From: Pontibacterium sinense
GTDB taxonomy: Bacteria > Pseudomonadota > Gammaproteobacteria > Pseudomonadales > Balneatricaceae
Assembly (NCBI RefSeq): GCF_015209595.1
Contig: NZ_JADEYS010000029.1
Span: forward strand, 1-51,692
DNA length: 51,692 bases
Direction of reading: 5' to 3'
Under the pieces are notes generated by a model. It made no database searches, had not been told where the DNA came from, and saw only the letters and a list, made by a program, of their open reading frames with translations. Position 1 is the first letter of the stretch, and every line of letters starts with the position of its first letter. Positions 7,951 to 16,256 of this stretch are shown in pieces. The translations under genes and the position numbers were made by a program.

Positions 7951-8832
7951 TTAGTACTCCGCTTGCTTACATATCCACGCTTTAAATCTCACAAAAGCCT
8001 CTGATTCCGCACGTTGTTTAGACCACACCAGATAGTATGAGAATCGAGACGGTTTGTTCTGGTCGCAGGCAACCGCGAGCTGGTTATTGGCGATCTCCTG
8101 CTCGATCATCGATTTATCAACCAGTATAAACAGGTCGCTCAATGAGCATGCCTCAATTGCCTGTGCTGCGGTTTGTACCTTCATGACACAGATACGCCGG
8201 TCAGTGCGAATATCTGCCTGGGCAAACCACGCTTTCCAACGATCAGTATGTGCGACTGCATCTACCAGAGGTTTCTGAATCAGTTCTGCTGGTGAGAGTG
8301 TTCCCCCTAATTTCTCCAACAAACTGGTACGGCAGACGACGACCGGATGTTCGTTAAAGAGTTTCAAGCTGTTCACCTCCGGCCATGAGCCGTCGCCCTG
8401 ACGAATCACACAATCCAGATTACTGCTATCGACATTGACTAAGTCCGTTGTGGCTTGAATGGAAAGTTCGATATCGGGATGTTGAGTCTGAAGCTGATCC
8501 AGTCTTGGCATTAGCCAGCGTGTTGCAAACATCGGCACTGAGCTGATTTGAACAGTTGGCTTCGGCGGCATTAATGCGTGTTCGGATGCTTGAAAGAGTT
8601 CATGCAGTGGGCGATTAATCGATTGGAAGAGTTGCTGTCCCTCTGTGGTAAGGCGTACTTGCTTATCTAGGCGCTCAAAGAGTTTGTAGTCCAGCTGCTG
8701 TTCCAGTTTTCGGATCTGATGGCTCACCGCAGACGGTGTGATATGCAGCTGTTCGGCGGCAAGCTGAAAGCTCTCTACACGTGCAGCGCAAGCGAAGGTG
8801 TTAAGGCTGTTAAGGGGGATTGTAAAATGCAT
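7951..8832 (-). CDS. LysR-family regulator, GcvA-like subgroup
   Basis: A 293-residue LysR protein. The N-terminal sequence with PLNSLNTFACAARVESF and ITPSAVSHQIRKLEQQL is characteristic of the GcvA/AmpR subgroup. The effector domain starts near residue 90 and has the subgroup's short RWLMPRL segment. It converges on the bauA-mmsA operon, which is a plausible target because Pseudomonas beta-alanine genes are also regulated by a neighbouring activator; this is inference. It is divergent from the 54-residue protein starting at 8936, sharing a 100-bp promoter region. Confidence 0.9.
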   Translation of the reverse strand: MHFTIPLNSLNTFACAARVESFQLAAEQLHITPSAVSHQIRKLEQQLDYKLFERLDKQVRLTTEGQQLFQSINRPLHELFQASEHALMPPKPTVQISSVPMFATRWLMPRLDQLQTQHPDIELSIQATTDLVNVDSSNLDCVIRQGDGSWPEVNSLKLFNEHPVVVCRTSLLEKLGGTLSPAELIQKPLVDAVAHTDRWKAWFAQADIRTDRRICVMKVQTAAQAIEACSLSDLFILVDKSMIEQEIANNQLAVACDQNKPSRFSYYLVWSKQRAESEAFVRFKAWICKQAEY

Positions 8833-8935
8833 CAGATGATTTTAACTCACTTGTGAGGCGAGAATATACCTTTTGTTAGCCGCTGGAAATCACCTTAATC
8901 TCCTGCCGAAACGGATTTAATCAAATTGAGGTTGT

Positions 8936-9100
8936 ATGATGGAGAATCAGGAGTTTAAGGAAAAATTAACTGAAAATGGCCATGTTGATACTAACTATTA
9001 TCTGAGTAAGGCGCGGCTTTTACGTGGGCAGGCGTTGATAGATGTACTGAATTGGACACGAATAAAATTCATCCGTTTGTTTCGCGCTTCTGCAGATTAG
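8936..9100 (+). CDS. 54-residue helical protein, RSP_7527/DUF1127-like
   Basis: A short frame with two tandem ATG codons (8936, 8939) behind TGAGG. The second half, YYLSKARLLRGQALIDVL followed by a basic tail with RLFR, resembles small proteobacterial proteins of the RSP_7527 type and, loosely, the arginine-rich DUF1127 group, some of which bind RNA or regulators. It is divergent from the GcvA-like LysR. Assignment rests on pattern only. Confidence 0.55.
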   Translation: MMENQEFKEKLTENGHVDTNYYLSKARLLRGQALIDVLNWTRIKFIRLFRASAD

Positions 9101-9112
9101 TGTGCGTCCATG

Positions 9113-10819
9113 TTAATCAGCCACTTCTGCGATGGAGGCCCGATCAGTGCCATAAACACAGTACTGTCCTTTACCCGCTCTTTTGGCTTGATACATCGCG
9201 GAATCTGCATTCTGGAGAATGGCCTTGATGTTCCGGTCGTTATTATCGGATAACGCCACACCAATACTGGTTGATACTTGAACGCTGTCTATACCGTTCG
9301 GTAGAGAAATAGGTTCAGCGATACCGTTAATTATTCGCAAGAACAGTTCGCGTAGCCGCTCACCATTGCTAAATCCGGGGAGTAACAAAACGAACTCATC
9401 ACCACCCACTCTCGCGGCGGTATCTGACTCCCGAAGAAAGGATTGAAGCCTCTTTGCGACGGTCTTTAAAACTAAGTCTCCAACATGGTGACCGTAACAG
9501 TCGTTGATCTCTTTGAACTCATCCAGATCCAGAACGCAAATGGCTGAGAAGCTATCCAATCGGTGTTCTGTAGAGAGGGCGATCTTAAGGCGATCATTCA
9601 GTAGCAATCGGTTAGGAAGGCCAGTCAGTGCATCAAAGTATGCCAGTTCATCCAGGACTTTTTGTCTTTCGACGAGTTTGGCATTTAAGGCGGATAAGGT
9701 TTTCGCGTGCCGTGAAGATTTAGCCATGAGCACCACGATCATCAGAGTGAGAGCAATCAATGCGGCTAACAGTAACCAGGGGTGCTGACTCCTGTTAGCG
9801 GACAAAAATTCAGGTGACGCATGAAGTTCAAGTATCCACGTGCGGCCTGGAACATGAAGGGGAAAACTGGCTTTGACTGATGGTGGGCTGGTGTCGTCTG
9901 CATTGGGTGAGGTTGTATCGGCCGCTACCGTGCCCGCACCTAATCGGGGATAGATCTGAATGGGCTTTTCGGTAGAGACATCAAACAGCTTCATACCGAT
10001 ATCTCTTGTGCTTAACGCATCCTGTAACTTGAGCAATAGGATTTCCGGTCGCAGCATTAGGATGATGTAACCTTTTAGTGCGTTCCAGCGTTCTGTCTGT
10101 GTGTTGATGGGCTTTTCGTTGTTGTAGATAGGATGGTACATGGCGACCGCAAGTGGTCCATCAGGGTCCTGAACGATAGGGAAGGGCTGTGTGGTGTCTT
10201 TGGTACCATTCTTTGCTGCATCGCGGATGGTAATGGTATTAAAGGGGCGCGCTAATGGATCAAGGCCAACCGCTTTACGATTCGGTTCTAAAGGTTCTGC
10301 GTAAAAAATGGGGAAGTATTCCTGACGACTAGGGGCTCGTACAACTGTATCAGCCTCTTCAGATACATCGAATATTCCTAGTGGAGCCAGGCCCAATGAA
10401 GTCAGTCTGGCCTCGTAGTGCGTCCGTTGGGTGTCAGGTATGCGAGGTGCCCAATGAACGGCAGTAATTTCCGGATGTTTCTCCAGTACGGTATTTGCGA
10501 ATTGTCGGTATTCCTCTCGAGAAGGTTGTGTCCGTGCCTCAAACAGGCCAGCGAACGAGGTTGATAGCATGGTTGATTGTTCAATCAGTCCCTGAACTCT
10601 CAGGCTTTGGGTTTGAGCGTATTGTGCGAAGTCGGCACGGATGCGTTCATCTTCGTAGGACCGACTAACGTGGAATGCACTTTGCGATAGCAGGATACCG
10701 AGTATGAAGACAAAAATTGCAGGTAGGAAGATTGCAGCGCCAAGAGGCTGGCATCCTTTCTCATTCTCTTGCTCAGTCAATTTATTTAACACCACTGCAT
10801 TCCCAAAGTTGTCACACAA
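9113..10819 (-). CDS. CHASE-GGDEF membrane diguanylate cyclase
   Basis: Up to 568 residues. A membrane segment at about 28-46 is followed by a periplasmic CHASE sensor domain (roughly 70-290, with VHWAPRIP and PLEPNRKAVGLD landmarks), a second membrane segment at about 345-365, a short coil, and a GGDEF domain. GGDEF is intact at 472-476 and carries an RxxD inhibitory site (RESD) five residues upstream, so it should be an active cyclase responding to an external small molecule. The start is uncertain: TTG 10819 has little ribosome-site support, and an in-frame GTG eight codons in, behind a GGGA box, is an alternative. No EAL domain is present. Confidence 0.88.
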   Translation of the reverse strand: MCDNFGNAVVLNKLTEQENEKGCQPLGAAIFLPAIFVFILGILLSQSAFHVSRSYEDERIRADFAQYAQTQSLRVQGLIEQSTMLSTSFAGLFEARTQPSREEYRQFANTVLEKHPEITAVHWAPRIPDTQRTHYEARLTSLGLAPLGIFDVSEEADTVVRAPSRQEYFPIFYAEPLEPNRKAVGLDPLARPFNTITIRDAAKNGTKDTTQPFPIVQDPDGPLAVAMYHPIYNNEKPINTQTERWNALKGYIILMLRPEILLLKLQDALSTRDIGMKLFDVSTEKPIQIYPRLGAGTVAADTTSPNADDTSPPSVKASFPLHVPGRTWILELHASPEFLSANRSQHPWLLLAALIALTLMIVVLMAKSSRHAKTLSALNAKLVERQKVLDELAYFDALTGLPNRLLLNDRLKIALSTEHRLDSFSAICVLDLDEFKEINDCYGHHVGDLVLKTVAKRLQSFLRESDTAARVGGDEFVLLLPGFSNGERLRELFLRIINGIAEPISLPNGIDSVQVSTSIGVALSDNNDRNIKAILQNADSAMYQAKRAGKGQYCVYGTDRASIAEVAD

Positions 10820-11074
10820 TACATAGATATCAGTGCGTCTTGTTCTTTATCGTTTAATAATGAACTTGATTTAATGTAGACGAGATAAATGGGTTAAGCG
10901 CAATTAAACTGTAAAAAACATTAGTATCAATGGGATGTGATTGCTTTTTGTGTGTGGGGGGAGGCTTTTTTTCTATGGTCTCAAACGGTGTTTTTATTTT
11001 TTTTGTTTGAAAATATGTTGGGATACGATGATCTTAGCTTCCGTAAGAAGCGTTGGTGGGTTCTACTGCCAGGG
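10820..11074. other. Non-coding interval
   Basis: Contains the promoter region of the CHASE-GGDEF gene and low-complexity T- and G-rich stretches at 10945-11005. No gene is supported. An open frame on the plus strand at 10937-11254 runs across the terminator and into the TRAP permease gene, and is a chance frame. Confidence 0.5.
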
Positions 11075-11106
11075 AAAAAGGCGCCGTTGTATCAGAACAA
11101 CGACGC
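11075..11106 (-). terminator. Terminator of the TRAP operon
   Basis: On the minus strand GCGTCGTTGT pairs with ACAACGGCGC (one mismatch) and is followed by CTTTTT. It is about 45 bp past the stop of the large permease gene. Confidence 0.8.
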
Positions 11107-11150
11107 AAAGGATGTCGCGGTAAAGCGATCTCAGCGGAGAGGTAGTGCGG

Positions 11151-12452
11151 TTAGTAACCGAGCAATAACTTCGGCAGGAACAGGGACAGTTCTGGGACAA
11201 ACGTCACCAGGAATACCATCGGCAAGTGGCCAAAGCAGAGGAACTTCAATGTAGGGGTGATATAACGGTCGAGTGACAGTTTGCTGACCCCTCCTGCCAT
11301 ATAGAGCATCGGCGCACAGGGTGGCGAAACGTTACCCAAACCCAGGTTAACCCCCACAACGGCTGCAAAGTGGATCGGATCAATACCCAGTTCGTTGATG
11401 ATTGGCAGGAAGATAATGGCTGCTAGAACGCTGCCGGAAATATCATCAACGATCATGCCGATCAGTAACAGCAGCAGATTGATCAGCAACAGAAGCACGT
11501 ACTTGTTGTCTGAGATTTCGAGCAGGGCCAGCGCAAGATCACGTGGTACTTGCTCCAGAATCATCGCGCGACTCATGATGAACAGGAAAAACAACACTGC
11601 CATAATTGAACCGGTCATGGTGACTGCACGTACGGTTACTGCTCCCAGACTGCTCAGTGACATGCCTTTGTAAATAAACAAGCCCACAGGAATCGCGTAA
11701 ATTACCGCAATGGCCGCAGCTTCTGTTGGCGTAGCGATACCACTATAGATGGCACCCAGAATGATCAGAGGCATCAACAATGCAAAGGCTGCGTGGCAAC
11801 CGGTTGTAGCTACGCCTTTTGCCGCTTGTGCAAATGGTAGTGGTGCATCGACCTGAATATCTGGATTATTGCGCAGGAACCAGATGTTCAGACCACAATA
11901 CAGCAGCGTAAGCAGAATGCCGGGAACAATGGTGGACAGGAATGCTGCACCAACGGACAAGCCGCCCGTAATCGAAAATACGATCATTGGAATGCTCGGT
12001 GGAATCAGCAAAGCCAGTACGGATGAACAAGCGACTAATGCCGTTGCGTGGCCTGCAGGATAGCCCTCGCGAACCATGCGCGGAATCATAATTTGACCGA
12101 CCGCTGCGATCGCCGCAGAAGAGCTGCCTGAGATTGCGCCGAACAGTGCACAGGTCAGTACGGTGACGGCGCCAAGTCCGCCTTTGATGCGTCCGACAAT
12201 AGAGTTAACGAAGTTCAGTAATCGTTCTGAGATTCCGCCTTCTGCCATTAACAGGCCGGCAAAGATAAACAGGGGCAGCGCCAGTAGCGCAAAACTGCTG
12301 GCGGTCTTAAAGCCATGAGGGATCAGGAATGAGATGTTGTTGCCTGTGGTGAACGCAAACATCACGGCGCCGATGCCAAAGGCAAAAGCCACCGGAATTT
12401 CGATCAGGATCAGGATGACAACAACGAGCATTGCGACAAGAAATAATGTCAT
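11151..12452 (-). CDS. TRAP transporter large permease, DctM family
   Basis: A 433-residue membrane protein with about 12 hydrophobic segments. It is the sodium-driven transport subunit of a tripartite ATP-independent periplasmic transporter. Family landmarks include LALPLFIFAGLLMAEGG near residue 55, GSSSAAIAAVGQIMIP near residue 110, and NLGLGNVSPPCAPMLY near residue 370. Its ATG overlaps the stop of the small permease gene by four bases, so the two are translationally coupled. With the binding protein at 13238-14257 it makes a complete system; the solute is probably a carboxylate, but the sequence does not settle which. Confidence 0.93.
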   Translation of the reverse strand: MTLFLVAMLVVVILILIEIPVAFAFGIGAVMFAFTTGNNISFLIPHGFKTASSFALLALPLFIFAGLLMAEGGISERLLNFVNSIVGRIKGGLGAVTVLTCALFGAISGSSSAAIAAVGQIMIPRMVREGYPAGHATALVACSSVLALLIPPSIPMIVFSITGGLSVGAAFLSTIVPGILLTLLYCGLNIWFLRNNPDIQVDAPLPFAQAAKGVATTGCHAAFALLMPLIILGAIYSGIATPTEAAAIAVIYAIPVGLFIYKGMSLSSLGAVTVRAVTMTGSIMAVLFFLFIMSRAMILEQVPRDLALALLEISDNKYVLLLLINLLLLLIGMIVDDISGSVLAAIIFLPIINELGIDPIHFAAVVGVNLGLGNVSPPCAPMLYMAGGVSKLSLDRYITPTLKFLCFGHLPMVFLVTFVPELSLFLPKLLLGY

Positions 12453-13117
12453 TGCACAGCCTCCTTGGTGTTTAGTGATTTTCTAGCGCGATGTTTGCGG
12501 CGCAGATCGCGGAATTCATTGATTGTTTCGAGCAGGAAGTAGCCCACCATCATCGCAAAACCGACAATCATGCTGGTGCTCCATAAGCCACGTGGCCAGC
12601 GCAGGTTGATACTCAGGCGACCCCGGTCCAGCTCTTTAATCGCGTATTTACAGGCGAAATAGCCAAAAATACAGGCGGCGATCATGCAGGTAATCGAACC
12701 GATAAAGCGGATTATGTTGACCTTGTAAGGGTCTTTCACGATCAGGCTGACGATACCGCCGTGAATGTGTTCACGTTCACGGGTGGCATATCCCATACCA
12801 AGGAAATAGATCCAGACCGCAAGCAGGATGGAGGCTTCTTCAATGCCGGTAAAGGGCGACTCAAGCACATAGCGCATGATGACCTGAGAGAACATCAGGA
12901 AGGCCAGCCCCAGGCCTGCCAGCATCATCATAGAGCGGAACATCCAGTTAAGGATTCGCTCGAAACGAATCAGATAGCCGTCAACTTTGTTATTGGGTTG
13001 TTCTGGAATCGCGTGTAAGTGGGGAGGAATAGGGTGTTTACTCAGATCTGGATCATAATCGTAGATCTTGGTGTCACCCACGGATTTAACAGGTGTGAAA
13101 AGCTTGTCTTGTTGCAT
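12449..13117 (-). CDS. TRAP transporter small permease, DctQ family
   Basis: A 222-residue protein with four membrane segments between about 50 and 205, preceded by a longer than usual soluble N-terminal tail of about 45 residues. DctQ subunits form the membrane complex with DctM. The family pattern RxxLNWMFRSMM and FSQVIMRYVLESPFTGIEE is clear. It is coupled to DctM by a four-base overlap and follows the binding-protein gene after 120 bp, in which a long hairpin lies. Confidence 0.9.
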   Translation of the reverse strand: MQQDKLFTPVKSVGDTKIYDYDPDLSKHPIPPHLHAIPEQPNNKVDGYLIRFERILNWMFRSMMMLAGLGLAFLMFSQVIMRYVLESPFTGIEEASILLAVWIYFLGMGYATREREHIHGGIVSLIVKDPYKVNIIRFIGSITCMIAACIFGYFACKYAIKELDRGRLSINLRWPRGLWSTSMIVGFAMMVGYFLLETINEFRDLRRKHRARKSLNTKEAVQ

Positions 13118-13148
13118 GGTACTGATCCTGAAAAGAGTATCCGGGAGG

Positions 13149-13213
13149 GGTATCGCCCTTCGGGCCCTTGCTGTCCCGATATTGGGGGTCAGGACAGCGA
13201 GGAGGGCGATACC
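13149..13213 (-). promoter_or_regulatory. Long intercistronic hairpin between binding protein and permease genes
   Basis: GGTATCGCCC (13149-13158) pairs with GGGCGATACC (13204-13213), and inside it CCTTGCTGTCC pairs with GGACAGCGAGG. A stem this long between dctP-type and dctQ-type genes is expected to stabilise the upstream mRNA or partly stop transcription, so that binding protein exceeds permease. There is no T-run. Confidence 0.65.
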
Positions 13214-13237
13214 AAAACGGTTAGAACAGGTCAGTTC

Positions 13238-14257
13238 TTACTTGATGCCCGCAATGTCGCGCATCATGGTCATGATTTCAGGACCTACGATGCCTTCCAT
13301 GAACGGCCATTCGTTGGCGTACAATGCTTGCTTGGCGTTGTTCATCTGTTCTGGGTTCAGCTCAACGACTTTGATGCCAGCGCCGCGTACTTTATTCAGG
13401 AAGCCTTCATCGATCGCTTGTGCTTCGTCCCAGATTTTATTCAGGGTGACATCGGCCGCGGCCAGTACTTTCGCACGCTCATCCGCTGGTAGATCTTCCA
13501 ACCAGGATTTGTTTACCACCCAGAATGCGTGTTCGAAGTAGTCGCGGGTCAGGATGTATGCAGACAGTACGTCGCGCATCTGCCAGATTTCCACGGATGG
13601 GCCAAAAGAACGGCCATCAACGGTACCCAGCTGCAGAGCGGTGTACAGCTCAGAGAATGGCATTGGAACTGCGGTGAAGCCCCAGTTTTTGAAACGCTCA
13701 ATGCCGATTGGCACCGGTGGTACGCGCATCTTGATGCCTTGGGCATCAACCGGGAAGTTGGTTGGGATGCGGTCAACACCTTTACGGATTGCAACGGAGC
13801 CGAAACCGGTTGGGATTGTACCCAGTACCACCAGATCCAGGTCATCCATAATCTCGTTGTATACGTCGGTCATTTTGCCGTTAGGGCCGTACACTTTGCG
13901 TGCATCATCCCAGTTATCGACAACATAACCCAACCAGGACAAGTCGAGGCGAGGATCATATTCAGATGCACCGAAGCTCATGCTCATCGGTACAACACCT
14001 TCCATGCTCTGCTCGAAAATAGACGCCCAGTCACCCAGATCACCACCCGGATGGTAGTCAACGCTCATGGTAGAGCCTTGCTTCGCCAGTTGGTCGGTGA
14101 ACGTTTCGGATGCCAGATGGAAGATATGATCAGTCGGGTAGGCGTGTGCGAGCATGAACTCGTCACCAGCCTGAGCAGACTGCATGGTTGGAAGTGTCAG
14201 CGCTGCGGTGATGACGCATGCAGACAGTGTAGATTTAATGGTGCTTTTGATTGTCAT
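13238..14257 (-). CDS. TRAP transporter substrate-binding protein, DctP family
   Basis: A 339-residue periplasmic protein. Residues 1-30 form a signal peptide ending SAQA before GDEF. The mature part is a typical DctP fold, with the family pattern GIKMRVPPVPIGIERFKNWGFTAVPMPFSELYTALQLGTVDG around 170-215 (given as landmark only; it includes the conserved arginine that binds ligand carboxylate). GAGGT lies just before the start. It is the first gene of the operon P-Q-M. Confidence 0.92.
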   Translation of the reverse strand: MTIKSTIKSTLSACVITAALTLPTMQSAQAGDEFMLAHAYPTDHIFHLASETFTDQLAKQGSTMSVDYHPGGDLGDWASIFEQSMEGVVPMSMSFGASEYDPRLDLSWLGYVVDNWDDARKVYGPNGKMTDVYNEIMDDLDLVVLGTIPTGFGSVAIRKGVDRIPTNFPVDAQGIKMRVPPVPIGIERFKNWGFTAVPMPFSELYTALQLGTVDGRSFGPSVEIWQMRDVLSAYILTRDYFEHAFWVVNKSWLEDLPADERAKVLAAADVTLNKIWDEAQAIDEGFLNKVRGAGIKVVELNPEQMNNAKQALYANEWPFMEGIVGPEIMTMMRDIAGIK

Positions 14258-14460
14258 AGTGACCTCTAATATTTTTTGTTGTGGTCATTCTTATCACCCT
14301 CGGTGCAAGTCCGTTGATAAACAGATCTGAAGGCGTGAGATTGATTCTGGCCTATGACATTGTTTCGTTAAATTTGAAATAATTTTAACCAAGTTAAGTG
14401 ATTGGTTAACTTAATGGGATTGAAGTGTAAGTAGTGTAAAGAGGGGTAAGTGAGAGGGTT

Positions 14461-14547
14461 TGTTGGGAATCGCTTTGCTCGTCCCAACCTACACAAATCT
14501 TAAGCACTACCACCCGTAGGTTGGGACGAGCGCGAGCGATTCCCGAC
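14461..14547. repeat. Inverted REP pair downstream of the RAYT gene
   Basis: One copy at 14461-14495 reads into the inverted copy at 14517-14547, which begins GTAGGTTGGG. Each copy can fold by itself through TTGGGA/TCCCAA arms. The pair abuts the stop codon of the RAYT gene. Confidence 0.85.
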
Positions 14548-14548
14548 G

Positions 14549-15082
14549 TTACCGCTCACCGAAACAAGTGGTGTCGATCTCGCCGCTTGCTGCCCAATCG
14601 TTATCGATCCACCCCCGCTGGATATAGCGATGAATGCTCGAATACGGCCATTCCGAAGGATTTCCAACATACCCGTGCTTCACCGGATTGAAATGGATGT
14701 AATCCATATGTCGTTCTAAATCATCATTGTTGCGGATGAGGTGCTCCCAATATCGACGCTGCCACACACCACGTTCACCCCTTGATTGACGGCTCTGCGA
14801 TATCACTTCTGACTTGGGTAGCTTGCGGGAAAACGATGTTTTGATCATTCGCCATCGAGAGGCATAGGCGCTGTCATTGGTGGGCAATGTCCAGATCGCA
14901 TGAAGATGATCAGGCAGCACAACCATCGCATCAATACGAAAAGGGTGCCGCTGTTTTACAGACGCCACGCAATCGCGTAACAGATCGATGTGATCTGTCA
15001 GCAAAGTGTCCTTGCGGTTGTTGATATTTACGGTGAAGAAATAGGTGCCGCCAGCTTGTGACGCACGTCGATACAGCATCAT
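14549..15082 (-). CDS. REP-associated tyrosine transposase (RAYT, Y1 transposase-like)
   Basis: About 177 residues. The HUH motif is HLHAIWTLP near residue 59, preceded by DAMVVLPD. The C-terminal part has the RAYT pattern HMDYIHFNPVKHGYVGNPSEWPYSS, whose tyrosine is the expected nucleophile. N-terminal YRRASQAGGTYFFTVN is also typical. AAGG precedes ATG 15082 by six bases; an upstream in-frame ATG at 15088 is less well placed. RAYT proteins cut single-stranded REP DNA at the GTAG foot and are thought to spread REP elements. Unlike IS200 elements they are usually single-copy and immobile. Confidence 0.92.
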   Translation of the reverse strand: MMLYRRASQAGGTYFFTVNINNRKDTLLTDHIDLLRDCVASVKQRHPFRIDAMVVLPDHLHAIWTLPTNDSAYASRWRMIKTSFSRKLPKSEVISQSRQSRGERGVWQRRYWEHLIRNNDDLERHMDYIHFNPVKHGYVGNPSEWPYSSIHRYIQRGWIDNDWAASGEIDTTCFGER

Positions 15083-15140
15083 TAACATCCTTGTTAATTG
15101 GCTTGATTGATAAATGCTGAGTGTAGCTTCTTTTGGCTCT

Positions 15141-15218
15141 GTGTTGGGAATCGCTTTGCTCGTCCCAACCTACACAATTACCACCCGTAGGTTGGGACGA
15201 GCGTTAGCGATTCCCAAC
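15141..15218. repeat. Inverted REP pair upstream of the RAYT gene
   Basis: Copies at 15141-15175 and, inverted, 15187-15218 (starting GTAGGTTGGG). They match the pair at 14461-14547 almost base for base. The loop bases differ, while the stems TTGGGA/TCCCAA are kept. Confidence 0.85.
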
Positions 15219-15231
15219 AAAAACAGGTGTA

Positions 15232-16140
15232 CTAGCTTTCACCCATCAGGTGCTCAAGATAGGTTTCTAACACGAGATTGGAGCGGGCGCCTTTGCGGGT
15301 GATGACGGAGAAGTCAGTTTCGTAGTGGTGTTTGTCAGGATCGATGGCGCGCATTTTTCCAGCCGCGACCCACTGGTGCGCAAGATGCTCCGGCAAGTAG
15401 CCGAGGTACTGACCGGTGAGGATCAAGAAAGCGATCCCTTCGCGGTCGGTGGCGGTGGCGGTGGCTTTGAGCTGCTGGTGGCAGGCTTTAATCAGTGCGG
15501 TTTGCGCATAGGCGGGGACAACCGCGTCCCATGCACTCAAGTCTATTTCGCTGTCGTCCACGTCAAACAATGGATGGTTGTGGGAGCAATAGAGTTTAGA
15601 GCGTTCTTCGTATAACGGGTGATAGTTCAGGCCCGCCAGCGCGCGTAGAGTTGGAACAATGCCCACATGCAGTCTGCCATCCAGAACGCCCAGCTCGATG
15701 TCATTAGGCGGGATCATACGGATATTGATGATCACTTCCGGGCCTTGCTGTTTCAGTTCGGACAATGCGTTGGTGATCAGCATCTTGGGCATGGTGACCA
15801 GGTTGTCCGTGATGCCGATGTTCAGTTCACCTTTGAGCTGCGTGTGCAGGGTGTTCACCTGCGTGCGAAAGTCCTCGATTGATGAGAGCAGCTGCAGGCT
15901 GTAGTTGTAGATCTGTTGCCCCTCTTCTGTCAGCGAAAACCCCGAGCGTCCACGTTGGCAGAGGCGAAATCCCAACCGGCTTTCCAAGTCTGACATGGCG
16001 ATGCTGATGGCCGCACGGCTGATATTCAGTTCAACCTCGGCGGCAGAGAAGCCGCCGCACTCGACCACCACTTTGTAGATACGCAGCATGCGCAGATCTA
16101 CATCGCTGATCTGCCCCTTGAATTCACTTTTCTTAGCCAT
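15232..16140 (-). CDS. LysR-family regulator
   Basis: A 302-residue LysR protein with an N-terminal extension of about 12 residues before the HTH (VDLRMLRIYKVVVECGGFSAAEVELNISRAAIS as the landmark region 14-45). The effector domain runs from about 100 to the end. It ends 14 bp from a REP element. No nearby gene is clearly its target; the second LysR at 16257-17189 and the tct transporter lie upstream on the same strand. Its inducer is unknown. Confidence 0.88.
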   Translation of the reverse strand: MAKKSEFKGQISDVDLRMLRIYKVVVECGGFSAAEVELNISRAAISIAMSDLESRLGFRLCQRGRSGFSLTEEGQQIYNYSLQLLSSIEDFRTQVNTLHTQLKGELNIGITDNLVTMPKMLITNALSELKQQGPEVIINIRMIPPNDIELGVLDGRLHVGIVPTLRALAGLNYHPLYEERSKLYCSHNHPLFDVDDSEIDLSAWDAVVPAYAQTALIKACHQQLKATATATDREGIAFLILTGQYLGYLPEHLAHQWVAAGKMRAIDPDKHHYETDFSVITRKGARSNLVLETYLEHLMGES

Positions 16141-16256
16141 GTCGATGGTGTGCTCAATCTAATATGTTTAGCAAATGCTTATGTAATAGATGTTCATTTA
16201 TACATTGTATGAACATAGAGCGCCGTCGTTTCGCTGTCAACTGCGAGTAGAGTGGG

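Larger units (their letters stand above)
14461..15218 (-). mobile_element. RAYT gene with flanking REP pairs
   Basis: A REP-associated tyrosine transposase gene is bracketed by two inverted REP pairs (14461-14547 and 15141-15218) of the same family. Every copy carries the GTAG foot next to the palindrome, the feature recognised by RAYT enzymes in studied bacteria. Confidence 0.8.

Noticed and set aside
10937-11254. Plus-strand frames between the CHASE-GGDEF and TRAP genes
   Set aside because: They run through a clear minus-strand terminator and into the TRAP permease gene; sequence is low in complexity.
13529-14269. 246-codon plus-strand frame opposite the TRAP binding-protein gene
   Set aside because: The minus strand encodes a complete DctP protein with signal peptide; this is its shadow.
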